This document shows positions 33,386 to 41,345 of a DNA stretch of 64,000 nt, piece by piece (within the stretch, counting starts at the first letter, position 1; the number at the start of each line of letters is the position of its first letter). A program made the position numbers and the translations under genes. Origin of the DNA: a virus; the IMG/VR virus record IMGVR_UViG_3300042391_001376, positions 124,001 through 188,000 of that record. The stretch is one strand, 5' to 3'. A model generated the notes under the pieces. The model had not been told where the DNA came from, did not search any database, and saw only the letters and a program-made list of their open reading frames with translations.

Positions 33386-36061
33386 ATGGAAACACCACAA
33401 CAAAAGCTCAATCGTTTAACGACAGAGCCTCAACAGAAAGGAGCAGAAGTGATTGCATTCATGCATGACTTCTTCCATACCATCACCAACGACCCAACAG
33501 AGCGTGAGTCATTGGCCTATTCAACCGTAAAGAAGACGGGCAAACCATTCAAGATGGGGACAACAGTTCGCACTGGTGAGAATGGTGCATACAACCACCA
33601 TATCTGGCTTATGCCAATCAACAACAACCCTACTTGGAAGTATGGACTCTTGGAGCACAAGCTTAACAGCCGCGGTAAGAAGTTCAAGCTTAAGATGATC
33701 ACAATCAATGAGCTGAAGCAGTGGATCAGCAAGGACAACGGAGACTTAGATGCACTCATCAAAGAATCCAACTTTGCTTGGGCTAATGCAACACATGCTT
33801 TCTTCTTGAAGATGCGTGAAGACAACAACTGGTCATTGGATGATCTTGGTGTCAGCGTAATCGACATGAAGAAGACATCAAAGCGACTTCAAGAAATCAC
33901 ACGGTTTACTCAGGTATATCGTTCAAGGTCAATGAAGTCAGTCACCACTAAGGCTTATACGAACGAATGGCTTGAGCAATACTACTCTAGCTATGGATTG
34001 AAGTATGATCCAGCAGATGAGGTGATGTTCGATGGACCAGCCTTCATGCGCAAATCAGCATTCATCAAAGCTTGTTTCCCTATCAAAGATGCGGAAGTAA
34101 GAGGCAAGATGATTGGTGGTGTACACGGTGACAATCGCACTTGGTTGTTCCGTATGAAAATGGAAGGCTGCATGCTTAAGGGCTTGTTGCACATTGTTGA
34201 GGATGATGAAATCCCAGCAGACATTGTGTACCATGAATCAATGGAAAAGAAGGAATTGTCCACAACAGATGGTAATTATACATTTGTAGCGTGGCCGATG
34301 CCAACTCTGTACGAAGTAACGATTGACGATCAATCAATGATCAATAATCCATGGTTGTACACCACTGAACACCTCAAAACTACATGCGACAGTCTTTTGT
34401 CTGACTTCAAGAAAGAAATCGAAGTGGGCAATATGCCAGAATGGATGACTGTTAGCATGGATGACCAAGAGGATCATGGAGTAGTCAACGAAGACAATGA
34501 ACTCCAAGAGTGGCAAGCAAACTACATCAAGTGGCAAAAGGCTGGGTTCTCATTGTATGACAGCTCAAACTTTATTCACATGGCGTACGGTCAGCTTGCT
34601 AATCGCATGAGTGCATCAGTTAAGCGTGGTAACATCTGGTTGCCAATGTTTAACGCATTCATGGCTCCTGTCATTACTCATGAGGCATTGCAAATCATGG
34701 GTGGACAAGAACTGCCAGAGTCAAAGTCAAATGTTGTATGGTATGACAAGCGCTTCGGTGCAATCATCCCAGGCAACCGCTTTGTTGAGACAGCAGATCT
34801 TCACGACACATGGGACCAAGATGGTGACATGGCCAGGTTCATCCGCATTAAGTTGTGGAGCTCTTCGCCAGTTGTAACTCTCTATGGGTTGTCACACCAG
34901 GAATTCAGGGATGGATTTGTTATCCCAGCTGACCTGGAAGTACCAACCACACCAGAAGAAGCAATCGACATGGTTGTCATCATTCGTTCACCAAACGGAC
35001 CTGGTGGTTATTCAATCGAGCGTTACGATGCAGAGACAATGCCATTTATGCGTGTAAACGAGGACATGGTACAGGTAATTGACCTTAGCAAAGCAACATT
35101 GCCGATGAGCACACTGCTTAAAGACACTATTGTTGACACTAAGCTCAATGAAATCCTGAACTCAACACAGTACACCAAGAGGGGATTCACACGGGATAAC
35201 GCCAAGGACATGATTGATGCACAACTGCACAACCCTGGGTTTGGTTCATTCTCAAACTTCATGATGGTGCATGCAAGTGTGTTCGGTCCAAGCTACCCAA
35301 CCTACATGCCAGCTAGTGGTAATGACATTATCGATGCAAGCTCTCAGACAGCAAACATTGAGGCATTCCGCTTTATCAGTGGCAGCGTATCAACCATGTG
35401 GCAATCATTGATCGATGATATGGTCAAACAAGATATCAAGATTGACAGCTACATGATGAGTCGTATCCCTGATCGGTTCAAGCATGAGTTGGAAGGTAAT
35501 GTCTATGATGGACCATTGGCAGAGCTCAGTGAGCACTACATCAAGGTACTCAAGGATGTACGCGAAGAGAAGAAGAACACCATCTATCTCCGCATGCGTT
35601 CTGAGTTAATTCCTCAACTGCAACAGTTAATCCCTACACTGTCAGATCAAACACAGGCTGTCTGTGAAGCATTCAACACCAAGTATATCCACATGTTGCG
35701 TGCATTTGACGAGCGTAAGGCAGAAGCTAAGGCAGAAGAGACAAAGTGGTCAAGCCGCTACTTCAAGGCATGGAACGCTGTGTATTCTTCAACCGAGTTG
35801 GAAGCCATTGTCAAGATGATGGTCGATGAGATTGAAACGTCCAAGTCACCAACCAAGATGGCTGTTGCTATCTATCGCTGGATGACTGATCCAAAGATGA
35901 GCTACGAGAGGGTGTATCACGAAGGTCGTGGCGAATACATCAAGGCCAATGCTCATCTGCGTTATGGTCTAGTTGACCGTGTAATGTTCCAAGCCGGCAA
36001 GCGTGGGCAGAAATCAATGATGGATCTGCTTATCCAGGGGCTCAAGGATCTGGGCCTCTAG
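33386..36061 (+). CDS. Putative single-chain two-barrel RNA polymerase (YonO/QDE-1-like)
   Basis: 891 residues from the ATG at 33386 (GGGAGGTAAAACCC upstream). Seen: 'EVMFDGPAFMRKSAF' (D216, G217), 'EGCMLKGLLHIVED' (K265), 'WDQDGDMARF' (D477, D479, D481), and 'GFGSFSNFMMVHASVF' with 'IIDASSQT' later. Known: QDE-1/RdRp and YonO enzymes have DG near a lysine barrel, then DxDGD about 240 residues after the Lys, then an N-containing helix before a conserved acidic segment. The spacing here (212) fits. Caution: the 'RSPN' element (R534) follows instead of precedes DxDGD. The 45897 protein is a paralogue. Confidence 0.55.
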   Translation: METPQQKLNRLTTEPQQKGAEVIAFMHDFFHTITNDPTERESLAYSTVKKTGKPFKMGTTVRTGENGAYNHHIWLMPINNNPTWKYGLLEHKLNSRGKKFKLKMITINELKQWISKDNGDLDALIKESNFAWANATHAFFLKMREDNNWSLDDLGVSVIDMKKTSKRLQEITRFTQVYRSRSMKSVTTKAYTNEWLEQYYSSYGLKYDPADEVMFDGPAFMRKSAFIKACFPIKDAEVRGKMIGGVHGDNRTWLFRMKMEGCMLKGLLHIVEDDEIPADIVYHESMEKKELSTTDGNYTFVAWPMPTLYEVTIDDQSMINNPWLYTTEHLKTTCDSLLSDFKKEIEVGNMPEWMTVSMDDQEDHGVVNEDNELQEWQANYIKWQKAGFSLYDSSNFIHMAYGQLANRMSASVKRGNIWLPMFNAFMAPVITHEALQIMGGQELPESKSNVVWYDKRFGAIIPGNRFVETADLHDTWDQDGDMARFIRIKLWSSSPVVTLYGLSHQEFRDGFVIPADLEVPTTPEEAIDMVVIIRSPNGPGGYSIERYDAETMPFMRVNEDMVQVIDLSKATLPMSTLLKDTIVDTKLNEILNSTQYTKRGFTRDNAKDMIDAQLHNPGFGSFSNFMMVHASVFGPSYPTYMPASGNDIIDASSQTANIEAFRFISGSVSTMWQSLIDDMVKQDIKIDSYMMSRIPDRFKHELEGNVYDGPLAELSEHYIKVLKDVREEKKNTIYLRMRSELIPQLQQLIPTLSDQTQAVCEAFNTKYIHMLRAFDERKAEAKAEETKWSSRYFKAWNAVYSSTELEAIVKMMVDEIETSKSPTKMAVAIYRWMTDPKMSYERVYHEGRGEYIKANAHLRYGLVDRVMFQAGKRGQKSMMDLLIQGLKDLGL

Positions 36062-36197
36062 GATAAGTATTATCTTAATGTTATATTCTAAACAAGCACC
36101 GTGCTCTGCCTAGTCCCCAAGACTTGGTTCCACTTTGATTCTAAACACGGTTCAAGAGATTTTCCGCGGTCTGGCCCCCATCACGGGTCTGGCCGTT

Positions 36198-36210
36198 GAA
36201 TAAGTCGGGG
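36198..36210 (+). repeat. Recurring motif GAATAAGTCGGGG, copy 1
   Basis: Copy of the AGGAATAAGTCGG motif (here TTGAATAAGTCGGGG), about 80 bases before the SSB-tail gene at 36291. Part of it (AAGTC) can also pair with GACTT downstream. Confidence 0.6.
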
Positions 36211-36272
36211 TCTTTCGGGACTTCGCCTACTGGTAACATCGGGTTGCTGGTAGTTTATGTGACTACGGTCAC
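36203..36272 (+). promoter_or_regulatory. Hairpin-rich leader of the SSB-tail gene
   Basis: Three successive stem-loops: AAGTC/GACTT (36203-36223); CTACTGGTAAC with GTTGCTGGTAG (36227-36253, eleven pairs including three wobbles, 5-base loop); and GTGAC-TACG-GTCAC (36259-36272), a stem closed by the exceptionally stable C(UACG)G tetraloop. The last ends two bases before the AGAAAGGGG ribosome site of the ATG at 36291, so folding could control translation. Confidence 0.6.
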
Positions 36273-36290
36273 AGAAAGGGGTTGGGTCTA

Positions 36291-36818
36291 ATGACTCTTC
36301 TCATCACTAAGGTTGGTGCACCTACAACGCACACACATAACTTGAAGGACGGCTCAGGCTCGTTCAGCAAGACCGAAATTCCTGTAACCCTACAGGCTAA
36401 GTTCGGTGAGGAAGCAGGCTTTCAGATTGGTGTGAACTACACTGTCTGGATGGACGCTGCTCGTGCAAGCAAAGTCGTCGCGATTGCTCAGGCATTCATT
36501 GATGGCACAGCCACTGACAGTAACGGTGAACTGTATCACCCAAGTTGCCGTCTTGCTGTACTCAACGACAGCGAGTGCTTTACTGCGGGCGAACTGCGGA
36601 CGAAAGACTTGACCAACAAGTTTGGTGGCACATACACTGTGACCAACCAGACCATTTGGTTGAAGGACGACACGGCTTTGACTTATGACATTGCCGAGTT
36701 GGCTGTTTCCCCTCAGCGTGGCAATATCGATGACCTCGATATCCTCGTTGACTTCCGTGGTGCTGGTTTGGTTGCGCCAGTTGTTACATCCACTGCTACT
36801 GCTGAAGTGCCTTTCTGA
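36291..36818 (+). CDS. Candidate ssDNA-binding protein with SSB-like C-terminal tip
   Basis: 175 residues from the ATG at 36291 (a TTG at 36282 is in frame; the ATG is better placed after AGAAAGGGG). Mostly beta-strand prone ('YTVWMDAARASKVVAIAQAF', 'LDILVDFRGAGLVAP'), which would fit an OB fold. The last residues are TATAEVPF. Bacterial SSB ends in DDDIPF; the terminal Pro-Phe preceded by an acid is the partner-binding tip. The same ATAEVPF ends the 39451 product. The OB fold is inferred. Confidence 0.45.
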   Translation: MTLLITKVGAPTTHTHNLKDGSGSFSKTEIPVTLQAKFGEEAGFQIGVNYTVWMDAARASKVVAIAQAFIDGTATDSNGELYHPSCRLAVLNDSECFTAGELRTKDLTNKFGGTYTVTNQTIWLKDDTALTYDIAELAVSPQRGNIDDLDILVDFRGAGLVAPVVTSTATAEVPF

Positions 36819-36940
36819 CACTTTAGTTTTAGCCCGTTTTGTCAGTCAGGTCGGTATGCCCCCCCGCATATCGGCTTGACTGACATTTTTTTTTGCAACT
36901 AGTTCCCTAATCTTTTTTTTGTTCCTAGTGTCCTAATCCT

Positions 36941-36954
36941 TAGGAATAAGTCGG
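36941..36954 (+). repeat. Recurring motif TAGGAATAAGTCGG, copy 2
   Basis: Thirty bases upstream of the ATG at 36971, separate from that gene's own AAAGGAG ribosome site. Confidence 0.65.
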
Positions 36955-36970
36955 AGAAAAGGAGAATAGC

Positions 36971-37129
36971 ATGAGTGAACCTTACATTTGCGGAACAGCA
37001 GCACCTGATCCTTGCGAATTTGAAAGCGTAGAGCATCATGACGCTACTTGTCAAGAATGTCTATCTTGGTTTCCAACATGGACAGCGGCTCAACAAGCAG
37101 CTAAAGCAGCAAGAGATCTGTGTAAATAA
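36971..37129 (+). CDS. Small Cys/His-rich protein
   Basis: 52 residues from the ATG at 36971 (AAAAGGAGAATAGC upstream). Cys at 7, 16, 29 and 32 plus 'EHHDATCQEC' give a likely zinc site. The C-terminus is an Ala-rich helix. Function unknown. Confidence 0.6.
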   Translation: MSEPYICGTAAPDPCEFESVEHHDATCQECLSWFPTWTAAQQAAKAARDLCK

Positions 37130-37394
37130 TCATAGGACACATATAAAAGCCTATGTACTGGTAGCCTGTAAACCAATGGATGTCGAATCAGGCTGAGTAG
37201 TCAACACTTATATATACATACGGTCGTTCTACCGATGTAAAGTTGATAATGAACAGTCGAGTTACAGCGACTTTTAAACATTTAGGGTAACCTAGGCCAC
37301 TGGTACAAGGGCGACATTATTGTACTGTCTGACATATGCAGGAATAGCGTTGTATCAATATGTTATATTATTCATCTCAATTGAAAGGATTGTT
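37130..37394 (+). other. 265-base structured intergenic region
   Basis: No gene seen. Stem-loops: CATAGG/CCTATG near 37132-37155, AGCCTG (37163-37168) with CAGGCT (37189-37194), CGGT/ACCG near 37221-37234, and AGTCG (37255) with CGACT (37268) followed by four T, terminator-like. A ribosome site (GAAAGGA) for the 37395 gene closes the region. Confidence 0.45.
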
Positions 37395-37673
37395 ATGGGA
37401 ATTCAAGATGACTCATTTGATGTTAATCTTATTGCGACCAAAGAAGGTCTAATAAAGATTAGCCAGATGACTTTGCTAGAAACGGTCAAGGAAATGAACC
37501 GCCGTACAGACTCATTGCTTGAGATCTGTGAATCACACCAAATACTTATTGAGCAGTTGTCCGATAAAGTTATTTCTTTACAGGACGCACTTGATAATCT
37601 CAAGCCTTGCCAATGCTGTGGAAACAACCCATGCCTCGAATCACTCGATGCAACTAAACATGGAGACTACTAA
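37395..37673 (+). CDS. Coiled-coil protein with C-terminal Cys knuckle
   Basis: 92 residues from the ATG at 37395 (GAAAGGATTGTT upstream; the ATG at 37320 is too far). A heptad-like helix runs through 'LIKISQMTLLETVKEMNRRTD' to 'IEQLSDKVISLQDALDNL', then 'PCQCCGNNPC' adds four cysteines. Its stop overlaps the following ATG. Role unknown. Confidence 0.6.
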   Translation: MGIQDDSFDVNLIATKEGLIKISQMTLLETVKEMNRRTDSLLEICESHQILIEQLSDKVISLQDALDNLKPCQCCGNNPCLESLDATKHGDY

Positions 37674-37915
37674 TGGATCTCATCTTACCTTTAGGCATTC
37701 TAATCCTCATATCAGCAGTCTTCGTTCGCGGGATTGTGCGATATGTTGCCGGCAACCCATGGAAGTTACATCGTTGCATGAACCACCAGTTCTACTTTGA
37801 AGAAATAGATTGTCGTGGAATATATTGTGGCGTATGTCACAAGGACATAGACATTGAGTATTATTCTAAAGGAATAAGTCGGGAGGGAATAACCCATGAA
37901 AATACAAATGATTGA
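37673..37915 (+). CDS. Small membrane protein with Cys-rich tail
   Basis: 80 residues. An N-terminal transmembrane helix ('LILPLGILILISAVFVRGIVRYV') is followed by a soluble tail with 'HRCMNHQFYF', 'IDCRGIYCGVCHKD', a plausible zinc ribbon. The 3' end is overlaid by a copy of the GGAATAAGTCGG motif and by the start of the next gene. Confidence 0.6.
   Translation: MDLILPLGILILISAVFVRGIVRYVAGNPWKLHRCMNHQFYFEEIDCRGIYCGVCHKDIDIEYYSKGISREGITHENTND
37868..37883 (+). repeat. Recurring motif AAAGGAATAAGTCGGG, copy 3
   Basis: Inside the 3' end of the 37673 gene and 13 bases before the ATG at 37896; the bases GGGAGGG that follow serve as that gene's ribosome site. Confidence 0.6.
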
Positions 37916-38072
37916 TGACATACCACGCAAAGGTTTGTGTGCCATATGTCACAAGACCAAACTCACAGTAACAGTATCAATCAAATCCAAAGGAAGTCCT
38001 ATAATCACCACTGAAGATTGGTGCTTAGAAGATTTCCACACACTACAAGATAAAACACTCACACTACACTGA
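37896..38072 (+). CDS. Small Cys-containing hypothetical protein
   Basis: 58 residues from the ATG at 37896, overlapping the upstream gene by 20 bases. 'KGLCAICHKTKLTV' and 'EDWCLEDFH' give a C-x2-C and later Cys/His that could bind zinc. Function unknown. Confidence 0.6.
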   Translation: MKIQMIDDIPRKGLCAICHKTKLTVTVSIKSKGSPIITTEDWCLEDFHTLQDKTLTLH

Positions 38073-38083
38073 AAGGTAGAACC

Positions 38084-38377
38084 ATGATATCAAAATATGA
38101 AACAAAAGATGAAAACTGGGAATCCTATGGTTTTCTTAATGTACTAACCGAATATCACACACGCCCTCAAGGTATGATCAGTTCAATGCGAGCTGAAAAA
38201 TACAACGATGGTAATGTTCATATTGAATTCAACATTCAAAGCCCAAGTGGTACACCAGATTCATCTGACTTCCTAACCTACACTATGCTAGAAATCAATT
38301 CATTTGAACGCGCTAAAGCTATTGTAGATATGTATGCAACCATGTTAGACTCTTACATTCTAAAGATGTCAGCATGA
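38084..38377 (+). CDS. Hypothetical protein
   Basis: 97 residues from the ATG at 38084 (GAAAGGTAGAACC upstream). Beta strands ('GNVHIEFNIQSPSG') followed by a helix ('FERAKAIVDMYATMLDSYIL'). Its last codons overlap the next start (ATGA). Unknown function. Confidence 0.6.
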   Translation: MISKYETKDENWESYGFLNVLTEYHTRPQGMISSMRAEKYNDGNVHIEFNIQSPSGTPDSSDFLTYTMLEINSFERAKAIVDMYATMLDSYILKMSA

Positions 38378-38478
38378 AAACATTCGGACTAATCTCAATA
38401 TCATTTGCTGCGGGTAGCATCTCAATGATGATGTGGATTCGCAAAATATTCAATAAAACAATGAAAGGAACCTTGTGA
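38374..38478 (+). CDS. Very small membrane protein
   Basis: 34 residues from the ATG at 38374, overlapping the upstream stop. One hydrophobic helix ('FGLISISFAAGSISMMMWI') then a basic tail. Together with the next peptide it makes a pair of tiny membrane proteins, each translated by overlap. Confidence 0.5.
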   Translation: MKTFGLISISFAAGSISMMMWIRKIFNKTMKGTL

Positions 38479-38570
38479 AAAAACTTGCAATCATCACTAC
38501 AACAATAGCATTCGTTATTGCCGGCTTAGCATTATACATCAAAAAGATGACATTGTTCAAAGGAGAATAA
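38475..38570 (+). CDS. Very small membrane protein
   Basis: 31 residues from a GTG at 38475, with AAAGGA seven bases upstream and a four-base overlap with the previous stop. Basic start (KK), then a hydrophobic helix ('LAIITTTIAFVIAGLALYI') and a short basic tail. Could be a holin-like or inhibitory peptide, but nothing confirms that. Confidence 0.45.
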   Translation: MKKLAIITTTIAFVIAGLALYIKKMTLFKGE

Positions 38571-38572
38571 AC

Positions 38573-38806
38573 ATGAAGCATAAAATACTACTAACATTTG
38601 CAATTCTTACTTTAGCTATTCCAGTTTCTACTGCAAACGCTAAAGGTGGAGGAAGTCATTGTGTAAAAATATTTAATCAATCAACTAAAATTTGGGGCTG
38701 GAATTGTGAAGGTAAACCTAAATTCTTTATATGTGGTAAAGCCTACAGATGCATGTCATTACCACCAGGAACTAAAATTTACGCTACAGGCCAAATTTAC
38801 CCTTAA
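38573..38806 (+). CDS. Small secreted Cys-rich protein
   Basis: 77 residues. A signal peptide ('MKHKILLTFAILTLAIPVSTANA') with an A-N-A cleavage site near residue 23 leads to a mature protein of about 54 residues with four Cys ('SHCVKIF', 'WNCEGK', 'FICGKAYRCMS') likely forming disulfides. Exported to the cell surface or medium; target unknown. Confidence 0.68.
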   Translation: MKHKILLTFAILTLAIPVSTANAKGGGSHCVKIFNQSTKIWGWNCEGKPKFFICGKAYRCMSLPPGTKIYATGQIYP

Positions 38807-38819
38807 AAGGAGAATAAGC

Positions 38820-39086
38820 ATGAACTATAAGAAACTATTCTGGGGCTACATGGCATTTAGTGCTATCACTGGCTTCTTTATTGGCATTGTGCGCGGCATT
38901 GAGCAAGAAAAGATCAAGCGTCGCTTACGCAATAACCCATTGTCTGCCAGTAAAGCATTTCAAGAAGTGTACGGACACTACAACAATGATGACCTAGACT
39001 TTCCTGAATGGGTCAACACTGATGAAGACGCTAGATTCAATAGCATTGTAGGCCGTCTAAACCATCCAACGAACCGACAGAAGTAG
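38820..39086 (+). CDS. Membrane-anchored hypothetical protein
   Basis: 88 residues from the ATG at 38820 (AAAAGGAGAATAAGC upstream). One transmembrane helix near the N-terminus ('YMAFSAITGFFIGIVRGI') and a charged cytoplasmic-type tail ('EQEKIKRRLRNNP', 'FPEWVNTDEDARF'). Function unknown. Confidence 0.62.
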   Translation: MNYKKLFWGYMAFSAITGFFIGIVRGIEQEKIKRRLRNNPLSASKAFQEVYGHYNNDDLDFPEWVNTDEDARFNSIVGRLNHPTNRQK

Positions 39087-39098
39087 GAATAAGTCGGG
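39084..39098 (+). repeat. Recurring motif TAGGAATAAGTCGGG, copy 4
   Basis: Overlaps the stop codon of the 38820 gene and precedes a GGAGGGGGG run. The next well-supported start is at 39192. Confidence 0.6.
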
Positions 39099-39121
39099 AT
39101 ATTTTCGGAGGGGGGTGACCG

Positions 39122-39178
39122 TTGTTTGATTGGCTATTCGATATTATCCAAGATATATTAGATTCAATATTCAACTAA
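39122..39178 (+). CDS. Possible 18-residue amphipathic peptide
   Basis: A TTG at 39122, six bases after the strong GGAGGGGGG site, opens an 18-codon frame (start residue then FDWLFDIIQDILDSIFN). The peptide would be an acidic amphipathic helix. A stop codon lies just upstream in frame, so TTG is the only start. Very short; a chance frame is quite possible. Confidence 0.25.
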   Translation: MFDWLFDIIQDILDSIFN

Positions 39179-39191
39179 GGAGAAAAACATT

Positions 39192-39371
39192 ATGTTAGGT
39201 AAATTTCTAGGCAAAGTTACTGGCAAATCAGTGGAAGTAGTTACTGCTACGCCAGATTTTCTAAAGACGAACACTAAAGCGACTATGGAAGCACTCAAGA
39301 GTGCAAAAGATGGATTCGTAACTGATTTCAAGGCTGAATACAACAAGCCTGAAGTAACTAACGAGGACTAA
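39192..39371 (+). CDS. Small hypothetical protein
   Basis: 59 residues from the ATG at 39192 (AAGGAGAAAAACATT upstream). Helical and charged, 'MLGKFLGKVTGKSVEVV' then 'MEALKSAKDGFVTDFKAEYN'. No family recognised. Confidence 0.6.
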   Translation: MLGKFLGKVTGKSVEVVTATPDFLKTNTKATMEALKSAKDGFVTDFKAEYNKPEVTNED

Positions 39372-39450
39372 TACAAAGATTTGGGCTAGTCCCAAAATAA
39401 GCAATAAACACATATCATATCCACATAATAAACACATAAGGAATAAACAC

Positions 39451-40494
39451 ATGTCATTACTCGAAAAATTCGGTTACAAGAAAGACGAGTTCGCAATCGC
39501 TTTGGAAAACCCAGAGTTGTTTGCATCAAACTCAACTACCACTAAAATTACTGTTGGTACACCAGCCAAGATTGCTGGTTCTATCAATGGCGTTGCTGTT
39601 CCAACCACCATTCTAGTAAAGAATGCTAACTGGAGCCGTCTCACCGTGCGTGACCATGTTATCCGTCGTCAGGACGCAGAGCCACGCATCAGCCAAGTAT
39701 TCGGTGGTGTATTCAATAACTTCCAAGCAGACATCACGCTTGAAGTTGATGGTACTGAAATGTCATTGTATGAACTCATGAAGCAGTTCTGCATCGAATC
39801 GTTCGGTACATCCCTTACAGATGACCAAGTAAACAAGATGTTGGAGAGCAACCTTTCGCTCAACGGCATTCGTAACGGTGGCCCTCTGATGTTCCAGCAA
39901 ATGGGTGCAAATCCTGCTGGTATCGCACACGCAGTAGAAGCGTTCCGTACAGCTGGAGCAATTGACGATATGAAGTCTGTTGCATCAAGCAAATCATTCA
40001 ATACAGCTTATAAGATTCCTGGCGATGGTGCTGGTCTTGAAGTTGTATCGTTTGAACTTGGTACATCTGACCGTTCACTCTCAAAGACAGGACAAGGCTT
40101 CATTGACATCGTCAGTGCAGTGACTGAGAACTTTGAGCGTGTAAAGAATCACAAGTCTGTTGCTAAAGTATTGCAGGACAAGTTGAACGCAAGCATCGGT
40201 TCAATGAGCCAAGAAGCAATCAAGAAAGCACAGGCAGAAATCAAGATTGAACTTGACATGGCTAAAGACTATGCTAACTGCTGGTCTGGTGCTGCTCGTC
40301 AAACCAAGATTGACAATGGTCGCAAGATCGTTGAGAACAAGTACAATGCAGTAAACGCCCCATGTGGTCGTTGGTCTGCAGTAGTTGCTGGTCAAACCAT
40401 CGACTTTGATGTATGGTCAAACTCGACAAAAGCACCAGTACAAACCGCAGAACAGCAGATCAGCGATATCGCAACCGCTGAGGTACCGTTCTAA
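39451..40494 (+). CDS. Abundant-type protein with SSB-like C-terminal tip, unknown
   Basis: 347 residues. The codon style is GC-richer than its neighbours, suggesting high expression. No enzyme motif was recognised; the middle is helical with 'LSKTGQGFIDIVSAVTENFERV'. Its last residues are ISDIATAEVPF, sharing ATAEVPF exactly with the 36291 protein. This shared tip could recruit both to the same replication partner. A recombination or annealing role would fit, but is only inferred. Confidence 0.5.
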   Translation: MSLLEKFGYKKDEFAIALENPELFASNSTTTKITVGTPAKIAGSINGVAVPTTILVKNANWSRLTVRDHVIRRQDAEPRISQVFGGVFNNFQADITLEVDGTEMSLYELMKQFCIESFGTSLTDDQVNKMLESNLSLNGIRNGGPLMFQQMGANPAGIAHAVEAFRTAGAIDDMKSVASSKSFNTAYKIPGDGAGLEVVSFELGTSDRSLSKTGQGFIDIVSAVTENFERVKNHKSVAKVLQDKLNASIGSMSQEAIKKAQAEIKIELDMAKDYANCWSGAARQTKIDNGRKIVENKYNAVNAPCGRWSAVVAGQTIDFDVWSNSTKAPVQTAEQQISDIATAEVPF

Positions 40495-40512
40495 GGTTAT
40501 CTAAATTTGGTG

Positions 40513-40618
40513 GGGTTGGCCTGACTGATCGCGGGTCAACCCTACTAATAAACTTTTAGTGGGTAGTAAGTGTGCACATTCCCGATGAATGCTGCGAACC
40601 AACCATTTGCTACCCACT
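40513..40618 (+). other. Two stem-loops between the 39451 and whiB-like genes
   Basis: GGGTTG (40513-40518) pairs with CAACCC (40537-40542), a possible terminator for the upstream gene. AGTGGGTAG (40558-40566) pairs perfectly with CTACCCACT (40610-40618), a nine-pair stem with a 43-base loop, followed by an AT-rich stretch before the WhiB start. The second may be a regulatory leader. Confidence 0.5.
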
Positions 40619-40664
40619 ATTTAAGTATAATAAAAAAAATTTTATTAACTCAAAAAGGATTAAC

Positions 40665-40928
40665 ATGAGCACCCCACTTGAAATGCTAAATATCCAGCGT
40701 TGGATGAAGGACGCCGCATGCAAAGGAAACACTGAAGGTGACTGGTTCCCAGAACAACCAGGCAGGACCCCAGCTATCAAAATAGCAATAGACATCTGTA
40801 AGCAATGCGCGGTAAAACAAGAATGCTATGATTATGCTATAAACCGCCCAGAACTACAAGGCATCTGGGGTGGAGTAACAGCACGCAAACGTGGGAACCT
40901 ACGATCCAAAGGAAAGAAAAGTGAATGA
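40665..40928 (+). CDS. WhiB-like iron-sulfur regulator 1
   Basis: 87 residues from the ATG at 40665 (AAAAAGGATTAAC upstream). Four Cys as in WhiB proteins: 'DAACKGNTEGDWFPEQ', 'DICKQCAVKQECYDY', followed by the 'GIWGG' turn and a basic tail ('TARKRGNLRSKGKK') that contacts DNA. WhiB proteins bind a [4Fe-4S] cluster and work with the principal sigma factor of actinobacteria, so this marks the host. Confidence 0.9.
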   Translation: MSTPLEMLNIQRWMKDAACKGNTEGDWFPEQPGRTPAIKIAIDICKQCAVKQECYDYAINRPELQGIWGGVTARKRGNLRSKGKKSE

Positions 40929-41298
40929 ATACCCAACAAATTATCCTAAGCATGGCTTTCACATGTGTCATGGGTGCGGGTCTATGGCTCCGCATCATAC
41001 TCAAGAAAACTTTCCAGATAATGGATGGGCATTTAATCTCAATCACTTCGGATACTATGCCGGCTTCACAGATCCAATCGGAGAACCAGAACAACTAGTC
41101 AGACTATGTCACGACTGCGTAATAAAGTTCCTAGACGCCTTCCCACTACTCAGTGTACTAGTAGGCAAAGGATGCCACAGCCAATCAGGCCCCAATGAAA
41201 AACCATGCTGTCAATATGCATGGAAAGCAGAATGGATAGGCAACAGTGCCATAACCTATTTAGCTTCAGAAGATGGCCAACAATGGATCATCCAATAA
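40921..41298 (+). CDS. Cys/His-rich hypothetical protein
   Basis: 125 residues from a GTG at 40921, chosen because AAAGGA lies upstream; it overlaps the WhiB stop by eight bases. 'HMCHGCGSMAPHH' and 'RLCHDCVIKFL' are C-x2-C pairs, with further Cys at 'GKGCHSQ' and 'KPCCQYAW'. Likely zinc-binding. Expression is coupled to the WhiB protein. Confidence 0.6.
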   Translation: MNEYPTNYPKHGFHMCHGCGSMAPHHTQENFPDNGWAFNLNHFGYYAGFTDPIGEPEQLVRLCHDCVIKFLDAFPLLSVLVGKGCHSQSGPNEKPCCQYAWKAEWIGNSAITYLASEDGQQWIIQ

Positions 41299-41345
41299 CA
41301 CTCTCTATTACTCCCTATATAACAATACTACTCCCCAAACCTTTT

